Program-made: the position numbers and the translations under genes | Notes under the pieces: generated by a model | The model's input: only the letters and a program-made list of their open reading frames with translations | Database searches by the model: none | What the model was told of the DNA's origin: nothing | Assembly: GCA_037783545.1 (NCBI GenBank) | Contig: JBBELK010001006.1 | Coordinates: forward strand, 91,802-155,801 | Source of the DNA: Henricia sp. BOLD:AAB3569 | Taxonomy: Eukaryota > Echinodermata > Asteroidea > Spinulosida > Echinasteridae | DNA length: 64,000 nt | Reading direction: 5' to 3' | Shown here: piece by piece, positions 1-11,131 of the stretch | Position numbering within the stretch: position 1 is the first letter of the stretch | Layout: each line of letters opens with the position of its first letter

Positions 1-830
1 GTTACATGATATTAGGGGAGTTTCTATTGCTGGTTCTTTGTCTTAATTGAATATTTATGTCTTTCTGCATTCCATAAAGTTCTCTCTCATTTTATCAGTT
101 CGATCATCTATCCGCCAATGACCTGTCTAAGTACCAAGGCGACCCGTTTTCGGTACCCTGTGGAGACATGGGTTCTATAGGCAACAAAATAATGTAAAGG
201 TCTCCATGCACAAGGCAATTCTAAAGGTCTCCACAAGGATGGCACTAAATAGAAATATGGATTTTCCTCAAAAAAGAGGGATTTCCAAAATATTCTGGTC
301 GCTACATCTTCTAGTGTATAAAATAAGGAAAGTACGGTCGAAATTTCAGCCCGAGAAAAAAAAATGGTTTAAATAGGAGTGCTATGACGATTTTTTAACC
401 AAATTCTAGCCATTCATCAGAGTTTGTGCACGAGAACAAAGCCATGTCTTCACAAGGATAGGGGAACGGGAAAGCGGCATCAGAATACATGTATGTCTGA
501 GAATAGTTGTGCCATACGCGAAATAACACTGCGCGGGAAATCGGCTGCACGTTAGCGAAATAGATTGATGATAAATTAAAAGGAATACAGGATTGCGGAT
601 GTGCCTTCGATTTCGAGCTAAAATAAAATGCCATCAGGCTAAATTCACGCACATTCGGGAAATCGTATGCTGATTTTTTTACGACAGAATGTACCTTCAT
701 GGAAATAGAATTATCATTTGTTAAATAGAAACAGGGATTTCAAACGTTCATTCTATTTCGCACGAAAACGAATGCTTCTTTTACTAACAAATGTACACAT
801 TTTCCAAAATTGTCTTTTAGAGTGCTTTTT
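1..830. repeat. Dispersed repeat, copy A (second copy at 2588-2990)
   Basis: Two blocks of this stretch recur later. The block around 20-135, containing TTTCTGCATTCC and CTCTCTCATTTTATCAG, recurs at 2600-2700. The block around 475-780, containing AGCGAAATAGATTGATGAT, recurs at 2700-2960. Copy A has extra sequence between the blocks. A cluster of CACTCT/AGTGA words at 820-965 in both orientations gives short hairpins. No protein similarity is recognisable in any frame. It is probably a decayed mobile element, but no terminal structure was identified. Confidence 0.55.
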
Positions 831-2495
831 CACTCTAGAAGCGAGTTAAAACTCACTCTAAATGAGTGAAATCTCCACTAAAAAGAGTGACATTAACAGT
901 CGAAAACGAGCTGTCCCTCTGCTCTTGAAAGAGTGATTTACACTCTAGGAGTAGGTTTCACTTTCCTGAAATAATCCTGATTTACATATTTTGGTATACC
1001 TCTAACTGGAACATTCTTAAAATGTTCACAATAAAAATCGAAATCAATTAAGTTTTTGCAAGTTTTACTTCAAGAGAAACCTTTATAACAATCGTTGTAC
1101 TTCTAAGCACTGCTGTATTCAAGATGTTTATATTCGTAAACTGTTTAAAAACTGTGTATAAATTGATGTCAATTGAAATTGAATTTTAGTTCCCACGGCA
1201 ACAAATGGTGTAGTGTGGATGATATTTTGTCCAGTTGTTGAGCAAGTCAGCCATTTTTTTAACAAACGGTTATCCTCAAAATACCCAACAAAATAACGCA
1301 TATAACATTACCAAACTGTTGAAGTATGCTACATGCCGAAATGTTGGTAGGGGACATTTTGCCTAACTGTTGGGTATTTTTTTAGATGTCGGATGAGTTA
1401 ACTATTCCACCATTAGTTGATGAACATTGTGTTGTCCAACAAGCGTGTCATGTTACATGAGAATGATGACATATGAGGAGTATTTGTAGGTGTTATCGCA
1501 CAATTTCTTATTCCAATTGATAACCATGAGTTAACTTAAATTTCGTCTCGAAAATTCACAACTTTGTATTTCTCATATTTAATTTCGTAATTGGTCGCTC
1601 CTATTCGTATTTGTCCAAATAATTTCGTACGTTTTCACACTTTTTCAAAAAAGATAATTTGATTTAGTCGTCAGCAGTACGGCGAAAGGAACAATTTCGT
1701 CATTAGGAAATCAATTTCACTTATATTTCATTTGAATTTGTTTCTTATAAGTTATTTGATTGCATGATAACATCGGATATTTCCACGTATTCATATTTTA
1801 CATGCAATTTTTACATGCATAGATTACGGCTGCCTGACGTCGGCCTATATATAACATTGACGTGAAGTTTGTTGAAGATTCGGAAACAAGAGAGCAAGTG
1901 CAAGGAATTGACCTTTAGAGATGTCCTTAAAAAGCTTGCCAATTCATTTTGACCTTCCGACGAATTTTAGCTATAAATTTATGAAATGGGATAAACAAAG
2001 ACGAATTTAAACCTTACGTGATGTAGATGGTTGTCAGTCGAGACGAATTCAATTGAAATCTTACGACATTGGATGGAAAACTGTTAAAATTGGTTGGTTG
2101 ACCATTGATAAATTGGAAAGACCAAAGACCAAATCAATTGTAACATTTGAGTGTTTCACTCGTCTTGGGACGAAATTAGAGTTAACCGGATATGAATTTG
2201 AATGAAAAAAAATTAAAATGTGCGGAAAACCTACTTTATTTAATGGGTTTAATGAACTTCAATTCGCAGCGCGTAGGCTAAATTTGCATGAAACTTACAA
2301 GTGTCTTCCACCTAAACATCGATATGCATGGGTGGGTGGCGCCATTGGCAGCCGACGGCCAGGTACACCAAGAATTCTCGAACTCTTCACAAAATAATGC
2401 TCTGCATGGGATCTTTTAAGTGCGTTACACAACACACTGGACCAACGGCCTTACATCCCTTCCGAAGGATGGAGCAAATGTGCTCAAGGGCACAG
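831..2495. other. Unassigned AT-rich non-coding sequence
   Basis: No convincing gene is visible. There is a loose inverted pair of ACCCAACA (about 1283) and TGTTGGGTA (about 1370), suggesting an old inverted-repeat element. All open frames are short and lack codon structure. Confidence 0.4.
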
Positions 2496-2588
2496 GTACC
2501 CCAGCTGGGTATCGAACCCACAACCCCAAGTTTTCACCCGAGTATTGCAAGTCAGTGACCTAAATCACTCGGCCACGGTACCCCACCA
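2496..2588 (-). repeat. tRNA-Ser-like SINE head
   Basis: Read on the minus strand this resembles a type II (long variable arm) tRNA. It has an A-box-like GTGGCCGAGTG near the start and a perfect B box, GGGTTCGATACCC (2507-2519). GTGGCCGAG and a long spacer before the B box are characteristic of tRNA-Ser or tRNA-Leu. The acceptor stem ends (GGTACC) are self-complementary, but the body has diverged. A tRNA-derived SINE promoter or tRNA pseudogene fits better than a functional tRNA. Confidence 0.6.
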
Positions 2589-2990
2589 TTGTTGGTTATT
2601 TGTTTTAATTGTATATATGCCTTTCTGCATTCCTTAAAGTTCTCTCTCATTTTATCAGTTAGATCATCTATCCACCAATGACCCGTCTCAGAACCAAGGC
2701 ATTAATACATGTTCATCTGCAAATGGCCAGGCATACGTTAAGTAATACTGCTCTGGAAATCGGCTGCTCATTAGCGAAATAGATTGATGATAAATTAAAA
2801 GGATTGCGGAACTGCCTTCGATTTCGAGCTGAAATGAAATGCCATTAGGCTTAATTCACGCACATTCGGTAAAAATCGCATGCTGATTTTTTACGACTGA
2901 AATTTGTTAAGAAACAGGGATTTCTATTTCGCACGAAAACGAATGCTTCTTTTAATAACAAATGTATACTTTTTCCAAATTTGTCCGGGG
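2588..2990. repeat. Dispersed repeat, copy B of 1-830
   Basis: Shares long near-identical blocks with 1-830 in the same orientation, but the segment corresponding to about 160-470 is absent. It directly abuts the tRNA-like SINE head on its left. Confidence 0.55.
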
Positions 2991-3324
2991 AAACCTATAC
3001 ACCGGTTGAAGTTGAAACAAAAATTAAGTGTTCCCGGAACGAGAATAAATTAGAAAATGCATTAATAGTTGTTAATTTGTACAAAAGGAAGGGAACAAAT
3101 TGTTTTAAAGTTGTGCGTTCGAATATTTTTGGTGAAATTCTTTAATTTTTATAGTTTTTAACTCCTTGTATTTAATGAAATTGTTCCGACCTCATCCCCG
3201 TGTGGTAAACATCCTCTGGTGTATGTATACTGGATGTTTCATCATTTTCGAATGTGCGGCTAAATCGGCGGCTGAAACAGCGGGCCGCTGTTTCGGCCGA
3301 ATCGGCGTTTCACTTCAACTATAG
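2991..3324. repeat. Flank of satellite array 1, duplicated at 4431-5240
   Basis: Contains one unit of the ~190-bp repeat described at 4431-5090, then a block with GGGCCGCTGTTTCGGCC and GAATCGGCGTTTCACTT that recurs at 5190-5235 immediately before the second 53-bp array. The whole module (190-bp unit, GC block, array) therefore occurs twice. Confidence 0.65.
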
Positions 3325-3852
3325 GTGTCGTCACCCCATGATAAATTATCTCGGTATGTCGTCATCCTACATTTTTGATGTCGTCATCCCGTGATAAAAT
3401 ATCTAGGGATGTCGTCATCCTATATTTTGGATGTCGTCATCCCGTGTTGAATTATTTCGAGATGTCGTCATCCTACATTTCGGATGTCGTCATCCCGTAA
3501 TACATTATCTCGGGATGTCGTCATCCTACATTTCGGATGTCGTCATCCCGTGATAAAATATCTCGGGATGTCGTCATCCTATATTTTGGATGTCGTCATC
3601 CCGTGATATTTTATCTCGGGATGTCGTTGTCCTACATTCTGGATGTCGTCATCCCGTTAAAAATTATCTCGGGATGTCGTCATCCCGTAATACATTATCT
3701 CGGGATGTCGTAATCTCACATTTCGGATGTCGTCATCCTGTAATACGTTATCTCGGGATGTCGTCATCCTACATTTCGGATGTCGCCATCCCAAAACAAA
3801 TTATCTCGGGATGTCGTCATCATACATCCTGGATGTCGTCTTACTGAGATAA
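3325..3852. repeat. 53-bp tandem array 1
   Basis: About ten units of roughly 53 bp. Each contains GGATGTCGTCATCCCG, an AT-rich spacer (TGATAAATTATCTC), then GGGATGTCGTCATCC and TACATTT. GGATG and CATCC flank TCGT, so each half-unit can form a small hairpin. Some units are truncated (near 3660). Reading frames stay open across several units only because of the repetition. Confidence 0.85.
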
Positions 3853-4430
3853 TTGTCACTGAGTTGATTTCGAAAGACTCCAGAGACAGGCATATATACA
3901 AACAAAGGTTAAGGATACAAATGAATTATTCACATCAAAACAATGATTTTTTGAAAGACGAATATCATAATATAGAACAATTTACAGTGACAGACAATAT
4001 AGCACTACTCCAATAATCTATGTCACATCTAAATTGAACACTTAGAGTGCAAAATATATTTACTGTAAACGAAAAAGAAAAACACGCGCAGACAAAAAAT
4101 CCTGCAGGCGTCGATGGCTTTTAATTTGTTTGCCCCGATTGCAAAAAAGACAGAAATTTAACTTTTGAATGGTGAAAATGTAGTCTTAAATGTCATTAAA
4201 CAAAAAAGAATGACTAAATCGAACCGGAACGATAAAGCAAAAATATTGTGTGCACGAAAACGAAACAGAATGTGATAATAAGGAAAACGAAACCCGAGTT
4301 TGTACAGACTTGAAAAATCCGAATTAACGTATGCGTATTAACGAAATTGCTGAAATTGGCCGGGAAAACCTATACTAACAAATGTACACATTTTCCAAAT
4401 TTTTCCGGGAAAACCTATTTTAGCCAACAC
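3853..4430. other. Spacer between the duplicated satellite modules
   Basis: AT-rich sequence with no recognisable coding potential. The phrase GGCCGGGAAAACCTATAC near 4358 resembles GGCCAGGAAAACCTATA near 27,717, which suggests a dispersed element whose limits I cannot define. Confidence 0.35.
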
Positions 4431-5090
4431 CGGCTGAAGCTGAAACCAAAATGTTCCCGGGAGTAGAATAAATTAGAAAATGCATTAATAGTTGTTAATT
4501 TGTACAAAAGAAAGAGAACAAAGTGTTTTTAAATTGTGCGTTCAAATATTTTGGTGAAAGTCTTTACTTTTTAGCTCCTTGGGGAAGGGCCCCTCTCATT
4601 ATTTAGGTCCTAAATAATGTGCGGCTGAGACTGAAACCAACATTAAATGTGCCCGGGAGTAGAATCAATTAGAAAATGCATTAAAAGTTGTAAATTTGTA
4701 CAAAATGAAGGGAACAAAGTTAAAGATGCGCGTTCGAATATTTTGTAGTGAAATCGTCACTTTTTAGCTCCCTGGGGAAGGGTCCCTTTAACTCCTTAAT
4801 TATGTACTAAAAAAGGGCGGTTGAAGCTGAAACCAAAATTAAGTGTGCCAGGGACTAGAATCAATTAGAAAATGCGTAAAAGTTGTTACATTGTACAAAA
4901 TGAAGGAAACAAATTGTTTTAAAGTTGTGCGTTCGAATATTTCAGTGAGAAATATTCACTTTTTAGCTCCTTGGGGAAGGGTCCCTTTAAATAACTCCTT
5001 AATTATGTACTAATTAGTCAGCGGCTGCAGCTGAAACCAAAATTAGGTGTGTCCTGGATCAGAATCAATTAGAATTTTTAAGTTGAAGGG
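4431..5090. repeat. Tandem repeat of ~190-200 bp units
   Basis: Unit starts (CGGCTGAAGCTGAAACC or close variants) lie at about 4431, 4622, 4818 and 5022. Each unit continues with AATTAGAAAATGC, TTGTACAAAA, GTTCGAATATTT and AGCTCC-TGGGGAAGGG. One further unit precedes array 1 near 3005. No ORF is preserved. Confidence 0.75.
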
Positions 5091-5240
5091 GAGTCTGTTC
5101 GGAAAATGATGAAATTGTTCCGACTTCATCCTCTGGTGTATGTATTCTGGATTTGTCTTCATTTTCGAATGTGCGGGTGAATGGGCGGCTGAAACAACGG
5201 GCCGCTGTTTTGGCCGAATCGGCGTTTCACTTAAACTATA

Positions 5241-5910
5241 GGTGTCGTCACACGTGATAAATTATCTCGGGATGCCGTCATCCTACATTTTGGATGTCGT
5301 CATCCCGTGTTAAATTATCTCGGGATGTCGTCATCCTACATTTCGGATGTCGTCATCCCGTGATAAATTATCTCGGGATGTCGTCATCCTATATTTTGGA
5401 TGTCATCATCCCGTCATACATTATCTCGGGATGTCGTCATCCTACATTTCGGATGTCGTCATCCCGTGATAAAATATATCGGGATGTCGTCATCCTATAT
5501 TTTGGATGTCATCATCCCGTAAAACATTATCTCGGGATGTCGTCATCCTACATTTCGGATGTCGTCATCCCGTGACAAAATATCTCAGGATGTCGTCATC
5601 CTACATTTCGGATGTTGTCATCCCGTAATACATTATCTCGGGATGTCGTCATCCTACATTTGGGATGTTGTCATCCCGTAATATATTATCTCGGGATGTC
5701 GTCATCTCACATTTCGGATTTTGTCATCCCGTAATACTTTATCTCGGGATGTCGTCATCCTACATTTCGGATGTCGTCATCCCATAATAAATTATCTCGG
5801 GATGTCGTCATCCTACATTCTGGATGTCGTCTTCATGAGATAATTATCACGGGATGACGACATTTTGCACTAAATATGTTGTCATCCTGCGATAAATTAT
5901 CACGGGATCT
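5241..5910. repeat. 53-bp tandem array 2
   Basis: Same unit and orientation as array 1, with about eleven units. GGATGTCGTCATCCCG starts at about 5292 and 5345, and its variant at 5398, giving the 53-bp period directly. The last units become irregular and end with a GATAAATTATCACGGGAT variant. Confidence 0.85.
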
Positions 5911-6136
5911 CAACAAGTCGGATGGCACTTCCAGAGCTCCGTAGTTTTCTCAACCATTTTCACTTCTTTATTGCCATCGACACGCTGGATCATGACTTTA
6001 ACTTGGGGATCGGATTCCATTATCCAAGCTTAAGTTGGCTCAAACTTTGAGCCTAGTGTAACATAATATGCACGTTTACTCACTATGTGCAGTGTGCGTG
6101 CCGTTGAAGAAAAAGCATTATGGTTTAAACTTGTAC

Positions 6137-6541
6137 ACGGTATCTGTAACCCGTATTTCCAAGATACGGTATCTCGGTAAACCGTGTTTCCGAGATACGG
6201 TATCTCGGTAATCCGTGTTTCAAAGATACTGTAACTCGGTAAACCGTGTTTCCGAGATACGGTATCTCGGTAAACCGTGTTTCCGAGATACGGTATCTCG
6301 GTAATTCGTTTATCCGAGATACGGTATCCCGGAAATCCGTGTTTCCGAGAAACGCTATCTCGGTAAACCGTGTTTCCGAGATACGGTATCTCGGTAGTAC
6401 GTGTTTCCGAGATACGGTATCTCGGTAATACGTGTTTCCGAGATACGGTATCTCTGAAATCTGTGTTTCCCAGATAGGCTATCGGGGAATTCCGTGTTAT
6501 TATCACAGAAATCAGTGTTTCCGCGATAAATTATCTCCGTA
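6137..6541. repeat. 31-bp palindromic tandem array
   Basis: About thirteen units of 31 bp, each carrying CCGAGATACGGTATCTCGG. This is a 9-bp inverted repeat around a single central G, so every unit can form a hairpin. Both strands remain open in some frames, so apparent repetitive proteins on either strand are by-products. The right edge ends with GCGATAAATTATCTCCG, which resembles the spacer of the 53-bp arrays. Confidence 0.85.
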
Positions 6542-6571
6542 ACGCAGTAACGCGGATGGTCATTTAAGCTT

Positions 6572-7305
6572 CCGTACCATACGTTTACACGCAAAAAAAA
6601 CTTGGAAAACCGTCTCTGTTAGATGGTGTTTTTTGAAGAATTTTGTTGGTCCAAAAAACCAGAGATATGCCCAGTAGCTGCGTAGTTGTTTGTTTTACCA
6701 GACACTATGAAAAAAAAAGAGCAGAAAGATTTTCTTTTCTATTACCAAGAGAGAGAAAAATGAGTCGCTCATTCTAACTTGTACCGGGCGATTTTCAAAC
6801 ACGTCGAAGCTTCCCCCGCAGTGAACCGTCCAATGCTGTAGACAGACCGCTGTGAATGCCGTTCGTTTCGTGACAAAACCACCCGTCGCAATGCACCAGT
6901 ATTAACTTCAAAAGAGCTTCATTGTGAGCGACAATTTCACCGTTTTTTCACAAAACAGGTAATAGTAGAGTGTTGTCATATTACATGAAGAGTTTTTCAC
7001 GTTTGTATTTTGAATTACAAGGACAAAACAGGCATGATAAACATTCACTTCGTGTATTTTCCATTCAATACTGCACAGGCCGTTTTGTATGTTTCTCAGG
7101 ATGACGTGAAAACCCTGTTGATAAACAAGCCAAGTGACCTCGAGCGTTTCAGAATTCGGGTGAAGAGGGTCGGAACTGCTTTACGTTTTAAGCAAAAGCC
7201 TGTCGATTTTTTGTGAAAAACAAGTTGTCATGGTGTTGTAGACTCATACACCTCCATGATAAACAGAAAAACCAAAAAAAATGTGGACGGGGGGATTCTA
7301 GCTGT
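6572..7305 (-). mobile_element. Partial TTAA-site DNA element (copy A)
   Basis: Reverse-orientation relative of the complete element at 38,104-39,074. Its preserved end reads GGATTCTAGCTGT, followed by TTAA at 7306-7309. The opposite third is missing and the copy stops abruptly after the 31-bp array. The interior shows TACGTTTACACGC, GAAAAATGAGTCGCTCATT and GACAAAACAGGCATGAT as in the other copies. The 68-residue open frame near 7010-7216 is not conserved as a frame between copies, so the element looks non-autonomous. Confidence 0.75.
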
Positions 7306-7309
7306 TTAA

Positions 7310-7828
7310 AACCATAGTTCCGGTGTCCGTCGTGGGCTTAAAACTCACGCAGGCACAACTAAGTTGACACGAACCATTTTATAAATTTACGATCTTTGTT
7401 TTGGACGTTTATTGCCAGCGAAGCGGTTAGTAAAGTTCACAAAGTTACGTGCATAATACAATAGGCGCTATGCATGCAACGCACGCAAATTTCGAAAACT
7501 AGCGATTTCGGCCCCATTTTTCACCCATAATGCACCGCGGTAAACATCGCGTGACGTCATTACGTTTCGGGTCTTTTGCGGAAAGGGTCGAGTACGCTGT
7601 TATTACCCTTGGTCACCAAGCGCCGGTCTGTTGGTGTTGCTCCGAGGAGAGTCGTCGGAACGGGGGTTATAATTTTTTAACAAATGAAATATATGTATTT
7701 GTGCAATAAATTGTTGGTAAATATTTAAAATAATTTCTGCTACAATTCGCCTGTATATTTTTATTGTTTCGACAAAACGTGTTAGCAATTCTGTACAGTT
7801 GACGCAGCTAAGTTAAGGAGGATGTTAA
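7310..7828. other. Unassigned non-coding sequence
   Basis: Nothing recognisable apart from ordinary AT-rich DNA and a slightly GC-richer stretch at 7500-7680. Confidence 0.3.
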
Positions 7829-7829
7829 C

Positions 7830-7892
7830 ACCCCCCCCCCCCCCTCCCGCCCCCCCCCCCCCCCCCCCCCTCCCGCCCCCCCCCCCCCCCCC
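7830..7892. repeat. Long poly-C tract
   Basis: About sixty bases of C interrupted only by T and G in two TCCCG-like interruptions. The minus strand is a G tract with quadruplex potential and the plus strand has i-motif potential. A glycine-rich minus-strand frame across it is a compositional artefact. Confidence 0.9.
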
Positions 7893-8372
7893 AATTTAAT
7901 GTTGTTCGGAGTTGCGCCCGCCGCGGCGAGTCCCAACATTGAAATGGGGGAGGGGGGCGGGGGGTGTCGAGATTGGCTCATTAATTTATGTAACATTCGA
8001 CAAAGAAGCGAGGATGGTGTTTATGATAACTATGAAAGGCCCGCCCCCAACCCATACATACTTGCCATTTATGTAGTAATCACAAACCGAGGACGTCCTC
8101 GATTCGCGGCTTAGACAAGTCCACCCATCCCGGCCGTGTGTGCACTCATGCTATTTGCCGTGCTGCGCGGGGAAAATATCCTACACTCCACGGTAGCCTG
8201 CCGTAGCACGCGCTCGCTCCCGTTCTCTGGACTCTCGAAACAAACATTTATGTTTGAATTTTCATACCTATGTTCAACTTTGTTTCATACCTGTATAAAT
8301 AGTCTCTCTTTTGTCAATTACTTATAAATATTGGGGGAAATCAGAGTTGAATTTGGCGCAGTTCTGCAGTAA

Positions 8373-9380
8373 GGCATAAAAACAAAAAATGTTATGTTGG
8401 CGTAACCCGACCGACCCTAAAAATACGGCCGACCCTGGATATTTTTATTTTTTTCAAGGGAAGAAATTTAATGATTAAAATCTATATAAATGAGTTATAA
8501 ATACGTTTGAAACTATTTCTGACCGTTTCTCATTGTTGTATTGACTTGTCTGACGCTGGCGCGCATGGAACTTTGGAGTGCACATTGTTGCACCAACGAT
8601 CGAACATGCAGCAGTAGATTGCGCAGTCTCTACAACAATGTACATGTACATACATGTACAGGTGTGATATCGATACGGAGATAGATGCACCAAGTATACA
8701 TTGTACATGTATAGTCGCGTCCCCGACTCCCACTCAGAGAGCAGCCTCACGCTCGCTGAACCGAAGGAGCTAGCTCTACATGAAAAGTATGGTAGCCTCG
8801 TCCTAGACTGTTGCACGGCGCGGACAGCTACATACAATATTTAAAATATTTGACTATTTATTTTGTGTTTAAAAAATAGTTTGTTACAATATAAATTATT
8901 TTAATTATTTTTTCAGCATTTTACACAATAAAAACTGAAATATATACATTCTAAAAATTGTAAACTATTTTGTGACCCCGGCAACCCGGCCCCGTATTTT
9001 TCACAGTCGCATCAACATGGCGCCCGGTTCCGACGCGTACAGTGTTTCCATCAAGGGAAAATGTGGATCTGCGGTCATTTTTGATCGCTTAAAACGGATA
9101 AATTTGAGTCAACAGCTAAGGTTAATCGCCCAGAGCTGCGCCGACGATGTCAAGGTGGGGTACACGGTGCTGAAAATACAATCGTCAAAGGAAGAAGCGG
9201 GTCCATACAAAGATGTGGAATCAGATGAAACGGCCAGCATTTTGTCTGATTTTTGTTTACACTTTTTCATGTCATTTTCGTTGCTGGGAGGAAAAAAAAA
9301 AAAAAAAAAAAAATCCATACCTACCTACCCTATTTTTGGGGGCCCGTTACGCCAACATAACATTTTTTTTTTTTTATGCC
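8373..9380. mobile_element. Harbinger-like element with TAA target duplication
   Basis: Termini are inverted repeats of about 34 bp: GGCATAAAAAC...TGTTATGTTGGCGTAAC on the left, with its complement at 9345-9380. TAA flanks both sides (8370-8372 and 9381-9383). The related repeat at 57,492-57,494 shows the uninterrupted site GTTCTGCAGTAAC with a single TAA, which supports the boundaries. A 3-bp TWA-type duplication fits the PIF/Harbinger superfamily. No DDE transposase is visible, so mobilisation in trans is inferred. Confidence 0.75.
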
Positions 9381-9439
9381 TAAGTTACTTTCATGTGGCT
9401 GGACACAAAACCAGAATCTGGTTCCAAAAATTCACATGA
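9017..9439 (+). CDS. ORF of unknown function inside the Harbinger-like element
   Basis: An ATG in good context (CAACATGG) opens a frame whose first ~90 residues look coding: balanced composition, GC-rich third positions unlike the neighbours, and a start MAPGSDAYSVSIKGKCGSA. After about residue 90 it runs into a poly-A stretch and then the right terminal repeat, so the natural end is probably a splice site or a lost stop before about 9290. I do not recognise the family. It could be a captured host exon, an accessory exon of an autonomous relative, or a reverse-transcribed fragment, since the A tract at 9291-9312 follows it directly. Whether it is expressed cannot be told. Confidence 0.35.
   Translation: MAPGSDAYSVSIKGKCGSAVIFDRLKRINLSQQLRLIAQSCADDVKVGYTVLKIQSSKEEAGPYKDVESDETASILSDFCLHFFMSFSLLGGKKKKKKKSIPTYPIFGGPLRQHNIFFFLCLSYFHVAGHKTRIWFQKFT
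9291..9312. repeat. Poly-A tract
   Basis: More than 20 consecutive A residues directly after the coding-looking ORF. It may be a retrocopy tail or a slippage tract. Confidence 0.8.
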
Positions 9440-9570
9440 CCTTGAATTTTTGAAAAATGCTAAAAAAACGGCAAAATTTGACGGCGTCTTTTCAGGATAT
9501 ATCTAATTTACTCTGGAAAGCGCTTCAGAATAATGTATACAACAATAGCCCAACAAAGCCGGTGTGTTCC

Positions 9571-10265
9571 TTTAAGCCATTGTTTTCGGGCAGGGAAGCG
9601 ATTAGAGGGAGACCTTTTGTTAAGGATTTCCTTAGCAAAGGCACCTCACGAAGCGGAGCCATTCAAGGAACTCCTTCACAAAGGAAAGGGATAAGGTCGA
9701 TTCTGTAAACGACCATAGATATAAGGATACCTTATGAAAGGCGCCCTTTCAGCCAAAATAAAGGAGCATTCTAAAATACGGGCCTATATGTGTATACAGA
9801 GATCAAGGAATGTTTTAAGGTTTGTTTAGGCCTATGCTTTGTTTTCTTCAAAGAGATAAGATAATGCTTGCCCAATATTTTGGGGCGAATTATACGTACA
9901 AGCACTACTAATTGCGCCAGGAACCTAAACTTATTCTGAGATTTGTGGTCACTGACAGCGATTGATTTGGGGTTTAAATGCTTATTTTATTTTTTATAAG
10001 AACCGTTTTACTAGAAAATAATATTGTACATGTAGAAACGGTGCAGACCAACAAGGTTCATTGCCGATGTCTTTTTAGGGCAAGGATTTGTGTTGTGTCG
10101 TAGCACGTTAATTGTACCCGTGGATTCCTTTTTAGGTGTTATTGTTAATGAGACAAAATTACATAATACCGATAGGCCTCCTCCGTGCCTATAAACAAAC
10201 AATGGTGATTTCAGTCTGCAGATGATAACAACTAAGTTCACACCCACTTTATGCATGTAGGCCTA
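9571..10265. other. Unassigned flank left of the LTR element
   Basis: Short imperfect inverted words (AAGGATTTCCTT, CCTTTTGTTAAGG-like) at 9615-9750 suggest a decayed small element. No gene is visible. Confidence 0.3.
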
Positions 10266-11129
10266 TGTGACCAGTCTACCTTTGGGTCACCTGATCCCTG
10301 ACCTTGCAAACTTTTTCTCCTCCCCTAACCTCCACACAAACTTTTCCTTCCAGCTTTGCAGTTGCCTTTTCTTTCTATTCACAATTCCTACCCAGGGCTA
10401 TTTTTAATTGCAGCTTATCTCCAGAGAATACATTGGAATGCACTATACCCAGTCAATACAGGTCAACATTTCATTGTATTGTCCCTTACTAACTTGTACT
10501 GCATTCCAGCCTTTTGTTATATTGCTTTTTGTTGAAGTAGAACTTTCTAGGCTCTCATCATGACCCCACTTTTAGGGTGCAAGAACTTTTTTTTATCTAT
10601 AGGAACCCAATTGGGCATGAAACTTTTTTATTCACATGACCCCCACCTTTTTGGGTGTGGATTGGATTTGAAAAACAGGATTCTATTCAGTCTGCCTAGA
10701 GCCACTCATGACAGAACATCTCTCTGACACATTGGTTACATGTATGTATTTCTACATATGCCTACTCAAACATTGGCAAGTCGTGGGACAACTGCATGTT
10801 ACAGTGACGTGCCTCCAGTACAGTACAGTACATGTACATGTATTTGCATTTCGTGCCCGTCATATTCACACATCGGTTTATATATCTGAAGAACATCTTC
10901 ATATCTTTCAGTTGACTGTCGCTTTATTCGATTTATTCGCTTTAGTCGCGGCTTATTTGATTTAGTCGCTTTATTCGCTTTAATTTTATCTGTTCATACT
11001 CATTTTGTACATAAATTGTTGATACCAGATTTCTTTGTGCATACACTTCTGTTTCCTTTCTTTTGTGTCTTTGACACTGGCGGAGTCCAATAATTGAATT
11101 TTCTGACCCACCGTACCGTATCGGTTACA
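10266..11129 (+). repeat. 5' LTR
   Basis: Starts TGTGACCAGTCTACC and ends GTATCGGTTACA (TG...CA). It matches 20,405-21,235 along its length with scattered substitutions and several small indels; for example the block ACAGAACATCTCTCTG near 10,711 is absent from the 3' copy. The AT-rich part at 10,915-10,990 holds a short repetition of TTTAGTCGC/TTTATTCG words. Confidence 0.92.
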
Positions 11130-11131
11130 AG

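Larger units (their letters stand above)
8131..9570. mobile_element. ACACACCGG-end element, left-truncated and split by a Harbinger-like insertion
   Basis: Sequence 8131-8372 matches 57,253-57,494, and 9384-9570 resumes the match up to the terminal GCCGGTGTGTTCC shared with 57,733. The intact relative at 56,908-57,733 has GGTACACACCGG on the left and GGTGTGTTCC on the right. The left half is missing here. The interior contains CTGTATAAATAG, but no coding frame is shared between copies, so it appears non-autonomous. Confidence 0.7.

Noticed and set aside
3325-5910. Regular direct repeats with spacers resembling a CRISPR array
   Set aside because: Spacers are themselves repeats, the unit is 53 bp throughout, no cas genes are near, and the DNA is from an animal.
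6030-6506. Long minus-strand frame encoding a regular YLGNT/RDTVSRKHG-type repeat
   Set aside because: Explained entirely by the 31-bp satellite; frames are open on both strands and there is no supporting gene structure.
7808-7996. Glycine-rich minus-strand frame
   Set aside because: Product of the poly-C tract.
8475-8837. 120-residue minus-strand frame inside the Harbinger-like element
   Set aside because: Rich in Tyr/Met/Cys from TACATGTA repeats, with no motif and no transposase residues.
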